DNA of 64,000 bases from Fontibacillus phaseoli (GCF_003337355.1 NZ_QPJW01000008.1:62001-126000); one strand, 5' to 3'; counted from the stretch's first letter, positions 1 through 9,083 are shown. A program made the numbers and translations. Notes: a model not told the origin generated them from the letters alone.

Positions 1-1296
1 TTTTTGTAATTGCTCGTTCATCGCGGCGTTCGCCTTGGAATGGAGAATATATTTCTTGAACCAATAAGCCGAAAATCCGACCATGGTCGCCAGAATATCG
101 AACGGATAATACACGGTGGTCACATCTTTGGCCGATTCCAATATGCTCCATGACAAGTTGGATATGATGCCTGCCGCGGTCAGCAGCAGGAAGACGGCGT
201 CTTTGTCGCCATCCTTCTTGAAGATCATCGTTCCCGCGACGTAAATAAACCAAACGAACGAAATCAGATATATGCCGAGAAATCCGTAGAAATCCAAAAA
301 TCCGTTCCCCCAGGAAGCGGGTCCGGCGAGCAGAAGCCCGGATACGACGACCAGAATCGCCGTATAAGCCTTCAGCCAGGCGTTGCCCGGCGGCGCGGAA
401 GCGAATTTTCTGAAAATATGCAGGATGAACAAGTTCTGCCACAGGAGCGAAATCAGTCTGATCTTGATCGCCCACGTATAATTGATCGGCAACCATAACG
501 AGAGCAAGTTATCCTGTCCGGCCGTAATCGCCAGGGCGACGGACACCGTCAGCAGGGCCATCGTTAGCAAAGCCCGTTCTTTACGGTTGAACGCATAGAG
601 GATGAAGCCGTACAATCCATGAAGCAACAGGACGATGCACGTAACCAGCTGAAATCCGATCGAATACCAGCGCACGGTTTCGATCGAGGCCAAGGAGCCG
701 AAGCGAATGCTGCGCATGATCCCTCCGTTAAAAGGCTCGTCGTAATTGGCCACCCGGATTAGCACCTCCAGTTCCGTAGCGCCGGTGACGGAATAGGAGG
801 CCGTGTAGGAGATGTTTTTGGGCGTATAATCCTCGGCGCTGGCGGCGGGTTTGCCGATATCGCCTTCGGTCACCCCGTTGATTTCCACGGCGGAGGAGGC
901 TTGTATGCTTTTCATCCAGAGCGCGACGGGATGGCTCAACGGGTCGACCAGAATGCGCAACCGATACGTTCCGTATCCGTAGGAGGACCCGGAGTCCGGA
1001 TTGAGTATGCTCCCCCAGTCTCCGGGAACCTCGATAAGGCGGGAGGGGAGAGATTCCGATTGCAAATCCGCATAAGAAAGGAAATGTTCAGGGTAGAATT
1101 GCCATTGCCCGTTCAAAAAGAAAGAGGGGGATTTCTCCAAATCCACGCCGCGCATATCAAGTACGCCATGGACCGGAAGCGGGGCTTCCGAGGTATAAAA
1201 AATTTCGGACCAAGCCCAGCGTAGACCGAGCAGCGCGCTCATAAAGAGGATCAATATGGCTAAATATTTAGTAGCCGTTTTATTTAGAATTTTCAT
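1..1296 (-). CDS. 7TM-DISM signalling protein, N-terminal part (runs off window)
   Basis: An open frame on the minus strand begins at the ATG at 1296-1294 and stays open for 432 codons to the window edge. It starts MKILNKTATKYLAILILF, an uncleaved-type N-terminal membrane anchor. An extracytoplasmic beta-rich region follows (about residues 35-190, with the lines FFLNGQWQFYPEHF and VPGDWGSI typical of 7TMR-DISMED2 sensing domains). About seven hydrophobic segments follow (about 195-425). The frame ends at the edge in SKANAAMNEQLQK, the usual entry to a cytoplasmic coiled coil leading to a histidine kinase or GGDEF output. The output domain is not visible, so kinase function is inferred from the family. 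Only a weak ribosome site precedes the ATG. Confidence 0.75.
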   Translation of the reverse strand, partial: MKILNKTATKYLAILILFMSALLGLRWAWSEIFYTSEAPLPVHGVLDMRGVDLEKSPSFFLNGQWQFYPEHFLSYADLQSESLPSRLIEVPGDWGSILNPDSGSSYGYGTYRLRILVDPLSHPVALWMKSIQASSAVEINGVTEGDIGKPAASAEDYTPKNISYTASYSVTGATELEVLIRVANYDEPFNGGIMRSIRFGSLASIETVRWYSIGFQLVTCIVLLLHGLYGFILYAFNRKERALLTMALLTVSVALAITAGQDNLLSLWLPINYTWAIKIRLISLLWQNLFILHIFRKFASAPPGNAWLKAYTAILVVVSGLLLAGPASWGNGFLDFYGFLGIYLISFVWFIYVAGTMIFKKDGDKDAVFLLLTAAGIISNLSWSILESAKDVTTVYYPFDILATMVGFSAYWFKKYILHSKANAAMNEQLQK

Positions 1297-1360
1297 AATA
1301 TCCAAGTTTCGCTATAAACAGCGCGTACTCCTTCTTTTCATGGCTCCCGTCGCGCCGGCG

Positions 1361-1390
1361 AAAAAAAAGGCCGTCCGTTACGGATGGCCT
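1361..1390 (-). terminator. Rho-independent terminator, minus direction
   Basis: Inverted arms GGCCGTCC and GGATGGCC surround a 5-base loop (1369-1389). On the minus strand the stem is followed by eight T residues (A-run at 1361-1368). It would end transcripts coming from the 1400-1530 remnant before the partial gene to the left. Confidence 0.7.
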
Positions 1391-1721
1391 TGCCAAGCTT
1401 GCCGTTCTTAACGTATATAGGCGCCTACGACCTCGTACTTTGCTCGTTGCCTATCGTCTTGTACTTCACTTCAACGACGTTGCCTTTTTGAAAAAACGGT
1501 ATACACCTCGCTGTTCATCTCAGTAAGGCAATGGTAAAATGTCCCTGCGTTTATTTTAAATTTTATATTAATGATAAAGAGAAGTCTAATTAATTTATAG
1601 AAAATTTGCGGGCAGGCGGCCGCAACCACGCGTTGCGCCAGGCTGCAACCGATGCGGTCTTTACTTAGGCGCAGGGTTCAGCCGATACTGACGTATATAA
1701 AACGGAAAGGTTGTTGCAGAT
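1391..1721. other. Intergenic, possible gene remnant
   Basis: There is no intact gene here. On the minus strand around 1415-1500 a short reading frame gives the peptide FFQKGNVVEVKYKTIGNEQ before a stop, directly upstream of the terminator at 1361-1390, but an in-frame stop lies just before it. It may be the tail of a degraded small gene. The stretch 1550-1610 is AT-rich and could hold promoters for either side; no clear one was identified. Confidence 0.35.
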
Positions 1722-2174
1722 ATGATATTTGCAGAGAAGTTAAAGGCGGAGAGGAAGAAACAGGGATGGTCTCAAGAGGAACTGGCAGCCAAGCTTTTTG
1801 TCAGCAGACAGTCCGTTTCGAAATGGGAGAATGGTCAGAACTATCCAAATATTGAAGTGATCATTCATATCAGCGACCTCTTCGGCTTGACGATCGATGA
1901 ACTCTTAAGAAGCGATGAGGAGTTGACGAAAAAGGTGATCAAAGATAGCAAAAAATTGGCCTATCCCCGATTAAAAGAGATGTTTGATGTATTGTTTATG
2001 ATCGGAGTCGTTCTGCTGGTAATCAAACTGGGCGTTCTTCTTTTGAATAAGGTAACTCCATTAGATTTAACCTTGGTTGGCGGCAAGTTTCTGTGGAATT
2101 TTGGACCTCTGGTTCTCATGGTGGGTGGCGGAATTGGTTCCGGGATTCTCAAAGAGATTTATAAAAAGGATTAG
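1722..2174 (+). CDS. XRE-family HTH regulator with membrane anchor
   Basis: The protein is 150 residues. Residues about 4-60 form a canonical lambda-repressor-like helix-turn-helix (KAERKKQGWSQEELAAKLFVSRQSVSKWENGQNYPN). The C-terminal half holds two hydrophobic segments (about 88-110 and 123-146), so the regulator is probably tethered to the membrane, as in many small Bacillota XRE proteins. It lies directly upstream of a broken MFS drug-efflux gene in the same direction and may once have controlled it; that link is inference. The ligand and targets are unknown. Confidence 0.85.
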   Translation: MIFAEKLKAERKKQGWSQEELAAKLFVSRQSVSKWENGQNYPNIEVIIHISDLFGLTIDELLRSDEELTKKVIKDSKKLAYPRLKEMFDVLFMIGVVLLVIKLGVLLLNKVTPLDLTLVGGKFLWNFGPLVLMVGGGIGSGILKEIYKKD

Positions 2175-2192
2175 CGATAAGCGGTTCGTAAT

Positions 2193-2233
2193 TACCGGGG
2201 CAAACCACCCCGGTAGCCCGCGGTCTTCGCGGC
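2193..2233 (+). other. Two adjacent GC-rich hairpins, unassigned
   Basis: TACCGGGG (2193-2200) pairs with CCCCGGTA (2208-2215), followed at once by a second stem CGCG/CGCG with a short loop (about 2218-2231). There is no T-tract, so this is not an obvious terminator. It sits between the HTH gene and the MFS remnant. No known riboswitch class could be matched. Confidence 0.35.
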
Positions 2234-2242
2234 TATGCTTAA

Positions 2243-2657
2243 TCTAAAAGCATTAAATATCCGCTTTTCGTTCTCGGCTATCTCATTTACTCGCTAATGG
2301 GTACGAAAACGGATCTATGGATGATCGTAGTCACTCATATTATCATGATGTTAGGCGTCGGAATTTGCTTCCGTCCAGACGAACACGCTGAATTCGCTTC
2401 CGAAACAGTACTGTCCCGGTGGCATCGCTTTAACTCAGACGATCCGGCAAGTAGCCGGCGCGATCGGCATTGCGGTCATGATCTCCCTATTTTCGGCCAA
2501 ACAAAGCAGCTATTTGGCGACGATCGCAAACGAGACTACAGCAGCGGCGGCTTCAGGCTCTTCGCTGGTATTCACGGTCGACTTGGTCTTTTCGGCGGTG
2601 AATCTCGTATTGTCTTTCTTCCTGAAAAAGCCGCATAACGTGAAACTAAAAGTTTAA
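2243..2657 (+). pseudogene. Remnant of a DHA2/EmrB-type MFS efflux pump, frameshifted
   Basis: Two frames together give the C-terminal end of a 14-TM drug:H+ antiporter. Frame one from about 2243 reads KYPLFVLGYLIYSLMGTKTD and on to MMLGVGICF. After about 2373 the reading continues in another frame as VQTNTLNSLPKQY, RQVAGAIGIAVMISLFSAK and SFFLKKPHNVKLKV, ending at the TAA at 2655-2657. The expected MP before VQTN is missing, consistent with a net deletion of about 5 nt. The N-terminal two thirds of the pump are absent and there is an in-frame stop just upstream. It is a decaying fragment with no likely function. Confidence 0.8.
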
Positions 2658-2661
2658 TAAT

Positions 2662-2695
2662 AAAGCGCCCGGAACAATCGCATTCCGGGCGCTTT
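2662..2695. terminator. Bidirectional terminator
   Basis: AAAGCGCCCGGAA pairs with TTCCGGGCGCTTT around a short loop. It is placed between the MFS remnant and the convergent lipoprotein gene ending at 2700. AT-rich tails lie on both sides. Confidence 0.8.
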
Positions 2696-2699
2696 AACT

Positions 2700-5126
2700 T
2701 TAATGGCTTACAATAAGGTAATTGTCATAAATGGTATAAACGGCATTCTCATGGATATCCGGGGGGAAGCCGCTATAAACTTCGATTAGCGTATCCAGCA
2801 TGGCCGGCTCATCAATGGGATCATCAAAACGGACAAACAGCTTAGGGTTCCCTTGTTGGATGGACTCGGTGAGCTTGTCATGAAATTGTTCCATCGAATC
2901 CATTTGCAGACCGTGGCTTATGTAATAATCATGCGAATTGGTTTTTCCCGCAAATTGCTTCATATCATAGTCGATCCAATATTTATCATTGATTACGAAC
3001 TGCATATCCTGAGCGGTCTCGTCATTACTGTCGAATAGCCAGTAAGGGATGCCCGAATTGGTTTCATTGTTGGTAGGATCCACATTGAGCCACTCATTGT
3101 TGATCTTTACCTTATTCCAGGTATGCGGCACATTGTCGAGTGTCCCTGTAATGACTATGCTTTCCAGCCCGGCCAAATCGCTCAGCAATTTATAGGCGGA
3201 GGCATAACTGGCGCAAACCCCTATTTTTTTGACCAAAATGCCATACGTATTGAAGGAATCGTTGAAGCGGGCGTCAAACTTCTTAAACCCGTACTGCTCG
3301 ACATTCGCCAACGCTGCGTCATCATATCGGGTGTGATCGTTCAAATAATCATAAATGGCTTTTCGCTTATCGTCTTCGCTGGCTCCGTCTTTAATAATCC
3401 ACTTCACCAATCGGGTCGCTTCCGCGATAATTTCCTCTTGCTTCTTCTTAATATTGCTTTTGGAGTCGCTATAATTGATGTGTAGCGTCAAAGAACGATA
3501 ATCATAGCCGTAACTTTTAACGTCCAGGATTAAGGGGTTTTGATAGATGACCTTATCTACGGTGTCGTATAAAACTTCGAAATTTTGAGTTTCGGGAAAA
3601 GCTTTTAACGAAATCTTCTGACTAGCCGCCATGAGATGGAGGGCCAAGTATTCCTCAACGGCAGAGTCGGCATGAACCGGCACCGGATTGGCGGGATCGG
3701 TCTGCGGAACGGACTCTTGGTTTCCTTTTTCCACAACCTGTTTCGTATTCCTCCGCTGGGCATCTATGAGTTCATCTTCGTCAATCTTCGAGCGAAAGAA
3801 AGAGTTGCGGATAATTGTAGGAACTTCAGGGCCAGGCCCGTGGGCGGAGAAACTTTCGATCTGAATGAACCCTTCTTTGCTGCTTTGCGGGTTGTCATTC
3901 ACCGTGTTACCTTGCCGCAGCACCTCCAGATCCTTCTTATCCAAAGACGACACCATGGCCTTTCCGGACAAGAGAGTTCCCTCTACCTTGAAAGGAATGA
4001 GTACATAGCTCTCTTTTTCCTCAATATGTTCCGGGTCGTAAAGGATCGAACGGGTCAGAACCGTTTCGTCAATGGTATATACTTTGGTTGTTTTCGGTAA
4101 GTCCTTCGCCGTTTTGTAGTCCATATAATAAATTTCGTTATTAACAAGGAAGGTAGGTAAAGAGTTTGATAATTCCATCGCGTCGACCGGAGGGCCGAAA
4201 TTGGACTCGGCTCCGTCTTTTACGGCCGTAACATAATATTGGCCATTGACGATAAAGTTTTGGGCCGTGATGGCCTTTTGGCCGAGCTTTCCTTGATATT
4301 GTCCATATTGGAGGCCGTCGTTTCCGTCCAAATAGAAGTCTTGAAATTCCGTGTTCGTGACGGTTCCGACCCGTCCGGGAAAAGCATGCTTGTAGCCTTG
4401 CTCGGGGCCGGGGAGGGGCTCCTTATTTCCGGAAGAATAGACATTATATACGTTATATTTTTCTGCTCCTTTAACTTCATCCCATACCAATTTAAAACGG
4501 CCGTCCGCATCGATTTCGTATCTGACATGGGGAGCTTGAAGCTCGGATTTTATAGTAAACGGAATGATGATCGGCTTTTCTAGTTCGGTACGCTCGCTTG
4601 CATCCAAATCGTAATTGACGCGAAGGTAGTAAATAGGGGCATAACCCCAGGACGTCTCAAAATCCCTTCCCGTTTCCTCCGAAGTCAGAACAGCAAAACT
4701 AGGCTCTACGACCAGTACGCTCTTGTCGGCATTGTAATCCTCTAGGTAGTTAAAGGTGCCGATTTTGCTTTCGGGCAAAGCCCTTTGATCGGTATGGACC
4801 GTAACCACGTTCTCATAAAAAAACAAGTCCGTCATGTTGCAGTTAAAGCGGAATTTGAACTTTTTGTCGTGCTCTACATTGTACAGCGGCATGAGAGTGG
4901 TTTGTTTCGGGCTGTCATATTTCTGCTTGATGTCCAACACCGTTAAAGGAGGGAGCAAACTTTCAGCCTGATCGGCCGCGTTCATGGAATCCGTCTTGTT
5001 CCCGGCGTTTTGCTGCGGTGATCCCATGTTGGAGTTATTGCCGGAAATGCGGGCGGAGTAATTGCCTAAATCACACCCGGATAACACGAAGGCCAAGATG
5101 AATATAGAAAACAGCATTTTTTTCAA
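2700..5126 (-). CDS. Transglutaminase-like domain lipoprotein
   Basis: The protein has 808 residues from a TTG start at 5126, chosen because TGAGGTG lies 6 nt upstream and the product then begins MKKMLFSIFILAFVLSGC, a lipoprotein signal with lipobox LSGC (lipidated Cys18). The middle (about 200-330) has a fibronectin-III-like stretch. The C-terminal part holds a transglutaminase/protease-like core with the triad Cys638 (GVCASYASAYKLL), His668 (PHTWNKV) and Asp683 (NVDPTNN). Such surface proteins are usually of unknown substrate (cell-wall peptide hydrolysis or cross-linking). It is monocistronic and convergent with the MFS remnant. Confidence 0.85.
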   Translation of the reverse strand: MKKMLFSIFILAFVLSGCDLGNYSARISGNNSNMGSPQQNAGNKTDSMNAADQAESLLPPLTVLDIKQKYDSPKQTTLMPLYNVEHDKKFKFRFNCNMTDLFFYENVVTVHTDQRALPESKIGTFNYLEDYNADKSVLVVEPSFAVLTSEETGRDFETSWGYAPIYYLRVNYDLDASERTELEKPIIIPFTIKSELQAPHVRYEIDADGRFKLVWDEVKGAEKYNVYNVYSSGNKEPLPGPEQGYKHAFPGRVGTVTNTEFQDFYLDGNDGLQYGQYQGKLGQKAITAQNFIVNGQYYVTAVKDGAESNFGPPVDAMELSNSLPTFLVNNEIYYMDYKTAKDLPKTTKVYTIDETVLTRSILYDPEHIEEKESYVLIPFKVEGTLLSGKAMVSSLDKKDLEVLRQGNTVNDNPQSSKEGFIQIESFSAHGPGPEVPTIIRNSFFRSKIDEDELIDAQRRNTKQVVEKGNQESVPQTDPANPVPVHADSAVEEYLALHLMAASQKISLKAFPETQNFEVLYDTVDKVIYQNPLILDVKSYGYDYRSLTLHINYSDSKSNIKKKQEEIIAEATRLVKWIIKDGASEDDKRKAIYDYLNDHTRYDDAALANVEQYGFKKFDARFNDSFNTYGILVKKIGVCASYASAYKLLSDLAGLESIVITGTLDNVPHTWNKVKINNEWLNVDPTNNETNSGIPYWLFDSNDETAQDMQFVINDKYWIDYDMKQFAGKTNSHDYYISHGLQMDSMEQFHDKLTESIQQGNPKLFVRFDDPIDEPAMLDTLIEVYSGFPPDIHENAVYTIYDNYLIVSH

Positions 5127-5426
5127 TAGGAACACCTCAAGAGTTGTGGGATTCTTAAAAATCAAACCCATTTATTAAGAATACAAATTTAGAAAAATTT
5201 TATCATCTGTCAAAAGATTAGCAAGTAAAAGCATAGGTTAAAGCCCAATATTTACTAGTTTGATTCAGATTCCTGTTATTGAGAACGTTACCTAAATACT
5301 GATTTATCTCTTTCCCCTATTGGTATATATTCAAAATAGAGATGGAGCATCGGGTCCTGTCGCTTCAAGGCGGCTATGCAGCGAAAGCAAGATCGTTATA
5401 AAAATATGAGGATGGAGGAACCGCCT

Positions 5427-6530
5427 ATGCCCACGAAGCTGCGGTATTTTGGAATTTGCGCGCTGGCTCTCGCAGCAGTCACACTATCAGGATGCGCGCC
5501 GAAGCAAACGGAAGTCATCGTAAAGCCTTTGACCGAGTACACCCCTAAGGATGAAGTCGCCCTCATCGAGAAGCTCCGCAAAAACAAAGATCCCGACAAG
5601 GAGCTGCACGAGGTTTATCGCGATCTCACGGTCATCGATATACATAACCATGATGCGGCCAACCCGGTAGCCATTGAGAACTGGAGAAAGGTCGGAATCG
5701 ACCGAATCGTTTTGTTCGGAAGCATATCGGAACCTAGTGCCAAGTATACGGATCAATTAGCCTGGGAGGAATATCAAAAGTCACCCGGGAACGTGTATCC
5801 CTCCTTTGCGGGATTTCCCATTTATGAGGAGGAGGGCTTGGACATCGTCCGGAACAATCTGGAGAAGGGCTACTTGAACATCGGAGAAGTGGCCGCCGCT
5901 TCGACGTTTTCGGAATCCGTGTCCAGATTGCCCTGGAAGGCCGAGCACCCCAATGACGGTAACTTTCCGAAAATCTATGATCTTGCGGCCCAGTATCAGG
6001 TGCCGATTCTTCTGCATATCGACCCGCCTAACGGCAAGCCCGTCGCGAAATTGGAGGAATCCCTGGATGCGCATCCCGATGCGATCCTCATTTTCGGGCA
6101 CGCCAACGCCCATAACTCTCCGGAAAATATCGAACCGCTCCTAAGCAAACATCCCAACTTATACATCGATTTTTTTGCAGGGTTTACGGCCTATAGTCCG
6201 AGCAGCATCAACAAACTGGAAGATTACGTGCCGCTGATGGAAAAGTACCCCGACCGTTTCATGCTGTCCACCGATTCGGGCTTCGACCTGTCGAGGGACC
6301 AAGCGGCGAAAGGCATCTATGAAATGATCGACTTGCTCTCCCCGGAAACCGCCTTGAAGGTCGCTTATCAGAACTACGAAGGACTGATCGAGCGCCAGCC
6401 TCCGACTCAGACGCAGATCGAGACGATCAAAAAGCTGTCTGCCAAAGCCGGGAAGTTCAAGACGTATGAGTTGAATAAGCGGATGGCGAATGAGGTGATT
6501 TTTGAGTTGGAGGGGGATGTGGAGAAGTAG
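5427..6530 (+). CDS. Amidohydrolase-family lipoprotein
   Basis: The protein has 367 residues from the ATG at 5427, preceded by GGAGGAACCGCCT; longer upstream readings lack a ribosome site. Residues 1-23 are a lipoprotein signal ending LSGC. The catalytic part is a TIM-barrel of the amidohydrolase-2 family: DIHNHD gives the HxH metal site, followed by LLHIDPP, FGHANAHN and the late Asp in LSTDSGFD. The binding-site set is complete, so hydrolase or decarboxylase chemistry on the outer face of the membrane is plausible. The substrate is unknown. No operon partner. Confidence 0.8.
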   Translation: MPTKLRYFGICALALAAVTLSGCAPKQTEVIVKPLTEYTPKDEVALIEKLRKNKDPDKELHEVYRDLTVIDIHNHDAANPVAIENWRKVGIDRIVLFGSISEPSAKYTDQLAWEEYQKSPGNVYPSFAGFPIYEEEGLDIVRNNLEKGYLNIGEVAAASTFSESVSRLPWKAEHPNDGNFPKIYDLAAQYQVPILLHIDPPNGKPVAKLEESLDAHPDAILIFGHANAHNSPENIEPLLSKHPNLYIDFFAGFTAYSPSSINKLEDYVPLMEKYPDRFMLSTDSGFDLSRDQAAKGIYEMIDLLSPETALKVAYQNYEGLIERQPPTQTQIETIKKLSAKAGKFKTYELNKRMANEVIFELEGDVEK

Positions 6531-6649
6531 GTATTTGGGTGCGTCGGATATGGAACTGGCTTATCGGCTCATGTGCTTTGAGTATAGGATGGGTCTGAAC
6601 GGGGAAGATATTCGAGGAACTGCATCGAAATTAAAATTAATTTTTTTAT

Positions 6650-6678
6650 TTGACTATGGTTTATTTTGTAAATAAACT
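6650..6678 (+). promoter_or_regulatory. SigA-type promoter of the ATPase operon
   Basis: TTGACT (6650-6655), a 17-nt spacer and TAAACT (6673-6678) lie in AT-rich DNA 33 nt upstream of the ATPase start. Confidence 0.6.
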
Positions 6679-6710
6679 TAAAATAATCGTTATAAAGGGG
6701 CTGATTTGAA

Positions 6711-7913
6711 TTGCCATTCATTGAACAGATCACTATAAAAAATTATAAACTACTTCAAAATGTGACATTATCTGATCTACAGCCAATAAATGTAGTGTTA
6801 GGGCCAAATGGTACAGGTAAGTCGACCTTGTTCGATGTTTTTGGATTTTTAGCGGATTGTTTACAATCAAATGTCAAAAAGGCTCTGGAATCTAGAGGGA
6901 GATTTCTTGAGGTCCGTTCTAGGAATGCAGATGGGCCAATTTCTTTTACTATTAAATACAGAGAAGCAGACTACCTAAATCGTCTGAACTCGACTCCAAT
7001 TACGTATCATATATCTATTGATGAGAAGAATGGAAAACCTTATGTTTCTCATGAGTACCTCCAATGGAGAAGAGGAAAACAATATGGATCACCATATAGA
7101 TTCCTAGATATCAAAAACGGAGAGGGTATTGTTATAACTGGGGATTCACCAGAAGAAGGTGATGAGAGGCAGGCTATAAGAATGGATAGTCCTGATATCT
7201 TAGCTATTAAGAGTCTAGGACAATTAGCTGAGCATCCACGTGTAGCAAGTTTAAGAAGATTTATTGAAGGGTGGTTTTTGTCTTATTTTATTCCTGATAA
7301 AGCTAGGCAAATTCCCGAATCGGGTGCAGCAGAACATCTTTCTGGAACAGGCGATAACCTAGCAAATGTTGTGCAATATTTAAGTGAAGAACACCCTAAC
7401 ACATTCGAGGAGATATTAACAAGAGTAGCAGACCGTATTCCTGGATTAGAGACAATAAAATCGGAAAGAACAGTTGATGGTAGGTTGGTCCTACAATTTA
7501 AAGACGGGCCTTTTAAAGATCCATTTCTTGCAAGAAATGTTTCAGATGGAACATTAAAAATGTTTGCTTATTTAATACTATTGTATGATCCTACCCCACC
7601 GCCTTTACTCTGCGTTGAAGAACCGGAGAATGGCTTACATCCAAAACTTTTAAATATATTAGCAGAGGAGTTTCGGGCCCATGCTAGGGGCGGTATAGGA
7701 GAAAAAGGAACTCAGGTATTTGTTTCTTCTCACTCTCCATACTTTATTGATGCTCTAAAATCTGAAGAATTATGGATAATGAATAGAAATGATAAGGGCT
7801 ACGCCAGTATTATTAGAGCAGATAAAATAAAGCGTATTCCAGAATTCATGTCTGAGGGTGCCTCATTAGGAAGCCTTTGGTATGAGGGGTATTTTGGAAG
7901 GGGTAATGGGTAG
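6711..7913 (+). CDS. AAA/ABC-type ATPase (OLD/RloA-like), candidate defence ATPase
   Basis: The protein has 400 residues from a TTG start at 6711 with AAAGGGG about 10 nt upstream. It begins IEQITIKNYKLLQNVTL, the standard opening of SMC/OLD-like ATPases. Walker A is GPNGTGKST (31-39). The ABC signature equivalent is NVSDGTLKMFAYL, Walker B is LLCVEEPENGLHP, and a switch histidine lies in SSHSPYFIDAL. The stop codon shares its last base with the next gene's GTG, so the two proteins are translationally coupled. AT content is much higher than in flanking genes, suggesting transfer. Family knowledge: ATPases of this AAA_15/AAA_21 type paired with small nuclease-like partners are common in anti-phage loci. 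Confidence 0.85.
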   Translation: MPFIEQITIKNYKLLQNVTLSDLQPINVVLGPNGTGKSTLFDVFGFLADCLQSNVKKALESRGRFLEVRSRNADGPISFTIKYREADYLNRLNSTPITYHISIDEKNGKPYVSHEYLQWRRGKQYGSPYRFLDIKNGEGIVITGDSPEEGDERQAIRMDSPDILAIKSLGQLAEHPRVASLRRFIEGWFLSYFIPDKARQIPESGAAEHLSGTGDNLANVVQYLSEEHPNTFEEILTRVADRIPGLETIKSERTVDGRLVLQFKDGPFKDPFLARNVSDGTLKMFAYLILLYDPTPPPLLCVEEPENGLHPKLLNILAEEFRAHARGGIGEKGTQVFVSSHSPYFIDALKSEELWIMNRNDKGYASIIRADKIKRIPEFMSEGASLGSLWYEGYFGRGNG

Positions 7914-8494
7914 TGCATTTAGAAGTACTTGTAGAGGAACTGTCTATGAAAAAGGCACTAGATGTTCTGATTCCTAAGATAATTGATACAAAACATAGCT
8001 TCGATGTTTATAATTTTCGTAGTAAACAAGATTTAATGAAGAAGCTAGAATCACGGTTGCGAGGGTATTCAAAATTGAGGAACGATTGGGATTTTAGAAT
8101 TGTTGTTTTAGTAGATGAGGATAGGCAGGATTGCAAAGAATTAAAACAATTTATGGTCGATACAGCTAATGTAAGCGGAGTCAGGGATATTACATTAAAC
8201 CGGATTGTTGTTGAAGAATTAGAAGCATGGTTTTTCGGTGATGTGGCCGCTCTCAGGGCTGTTTATCCAAGAATTCCAGAAAGTCTAGGGGAACAAATTC
8301 GATTTAGAAATCCGGATCAAATCCCAGGCGGAACATGGGAGGCATTAGATAAGACGCTGATTCAATACGGTTACCGCACTGGTTTGGTAAAGACGGAAGC
8401 TGCAGAAAAAATAGCGTTACACATGGATCCGTGGAGTAATAGATCGACGAGCTTCAAAGTTTTTAGGGATGGTATTATAAATTTAGTGAAATGA
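7913..8494 (+). CDS. TOPRIM-like / DUF4276-family protein
   Basis: The protein has 193 residues from a GTG that overlaps the ATPase stop by one base. It opens MHLEVLVEELSMKKALDVLIPKI and has VVLVDEDRQDC at 64-74. Glu8 plus the Asp68-x-Asp70 pair are the spacing and motifs of a TOPRIM metal site, as in DUF4276 proteins. EELEAWFFGD is a further family-like line. It probably acts as the nuclease or effector partner of the ATPase. Family assignment rests on motif reading, and nuclease activity is inference. AT-rich like its partner. Confidence 0.7.
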   Translation: MHLEVLVEELSMKKALDVLIPKIIDTKHSFDVYNFRSKQDLMKKLESRLRGYSKLRNDWDFRIVVLVDEDRQDCKELKQFMVDTANVSGVRDITLNRIVVEELEAWFFGDVAALRAVYPRIPESLGEQIRFRNPDQIPGGTWEALDKTLIQYGYRTGLVKTEAAEKIALHMDPWSNRSTSFKVFRDGIINLVK

Positions 8495-8582
8495 CTTGGT
8501 TAAGAGGATTTTTAAAAGGTGGGTACCCCTTTGTTTGATATTACAGACAGTACGAAAAACCGTATCATAAAGTATAAATATT

Positions 8583-8945
8583 TTAAACTTCATAATATCC
8601 CAACGCCCTACAATCCTTCTTCTCTTGATTAGTCACCCAAACCATCAACCTTCTCTTCGAAGGAAGATGGTTTTCTTTTTTACCTGAAGTCACCTCCAAA
8701 AACCCACGAATAGCCCCTACAGTCATAACATCAATATGTTTTACAAACAAATTGATGTGAACTTGATCTGCTGCCTGCTTTAATAGGAATTTCTGCATGG
8801 CTTCATTAGTGTTTCGATATAATCTTTTGTAGTTATTAGTAAGAGGAGGGCTAATTAATGTATACTGCACGGTCAGAATCTCTCCGTAAAAATAAACTTC
8901 GTGGGCATGATCCAAAGGTTCCAAGGAAACATTGAGATACTGCAT
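8583..8945 (-). CDS. Hypothetical protein, 120 aa
   Basis: The start is the ATG at 8945-8943, which has GGAGGAAGGGAAAG upstream. The product begins MQYLNVSLEPLDHAHEVYFYGEIL and ends CRALGYYEV. It has no signal peptide, no membrane segment and no recognised domain; the composition is that of a small soluble cytoplasmic protein. It lies convergent with the ATPase pair and divergent from the XRE regulator, with a palindrome between them, so it may be controlled by that regulator. Confidence 0.6.
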   Translation of the reverse strand: MQYLNVSLEPLDHAHEVYFYGEILTVQYTLISPPLTNNYKRLYRNTNEAMQKFLLKQAADQVHINLFVKHIDVMTVGAIRGFLEVTSGKKENHLPSKRRLMVWVTNQEKKDCRALGYYEV

Positions 8946-8988
8946 ATCTTTCCCTTCCTCCAATAAAGTGTAACTCTTTATATAATTT

Positions 8989-9006
8989 TAGTGCATATAA
9001 GCACTA
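8989..9006. promoter_or_regulatory. Perfect palindrome, candidate operator
   Basis: TAGTGC-ATATAA-GCACTA lies in the 138-bp gap between two divergent genes, beside AT-rich promoter-like DNA. It is probably the binding site of the XRE protein at 9084. Confidence 0.55.
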
Positions 9007-9083
9007 TTTTCAAATAAAATAAGAATATAATGATCTGTTTATGGGCACAATGCTTCTCTAATCTGATAGAGAGGTGGTAAATT

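Noticed and set aside
901-1224. A 107-codon plus-strand frame near the left edge
   Set aside because: Antisense to the partial 7TM-DISM gene, whose protein is coherent over 432 codons.
2170-2250. Cyclic-di-GMP (GEMM) riboswitch
   Set aside because: GGGGCAAACC suggested it, but the conserved GACGCAAAGCC part and the second stem with its receptor are absent.
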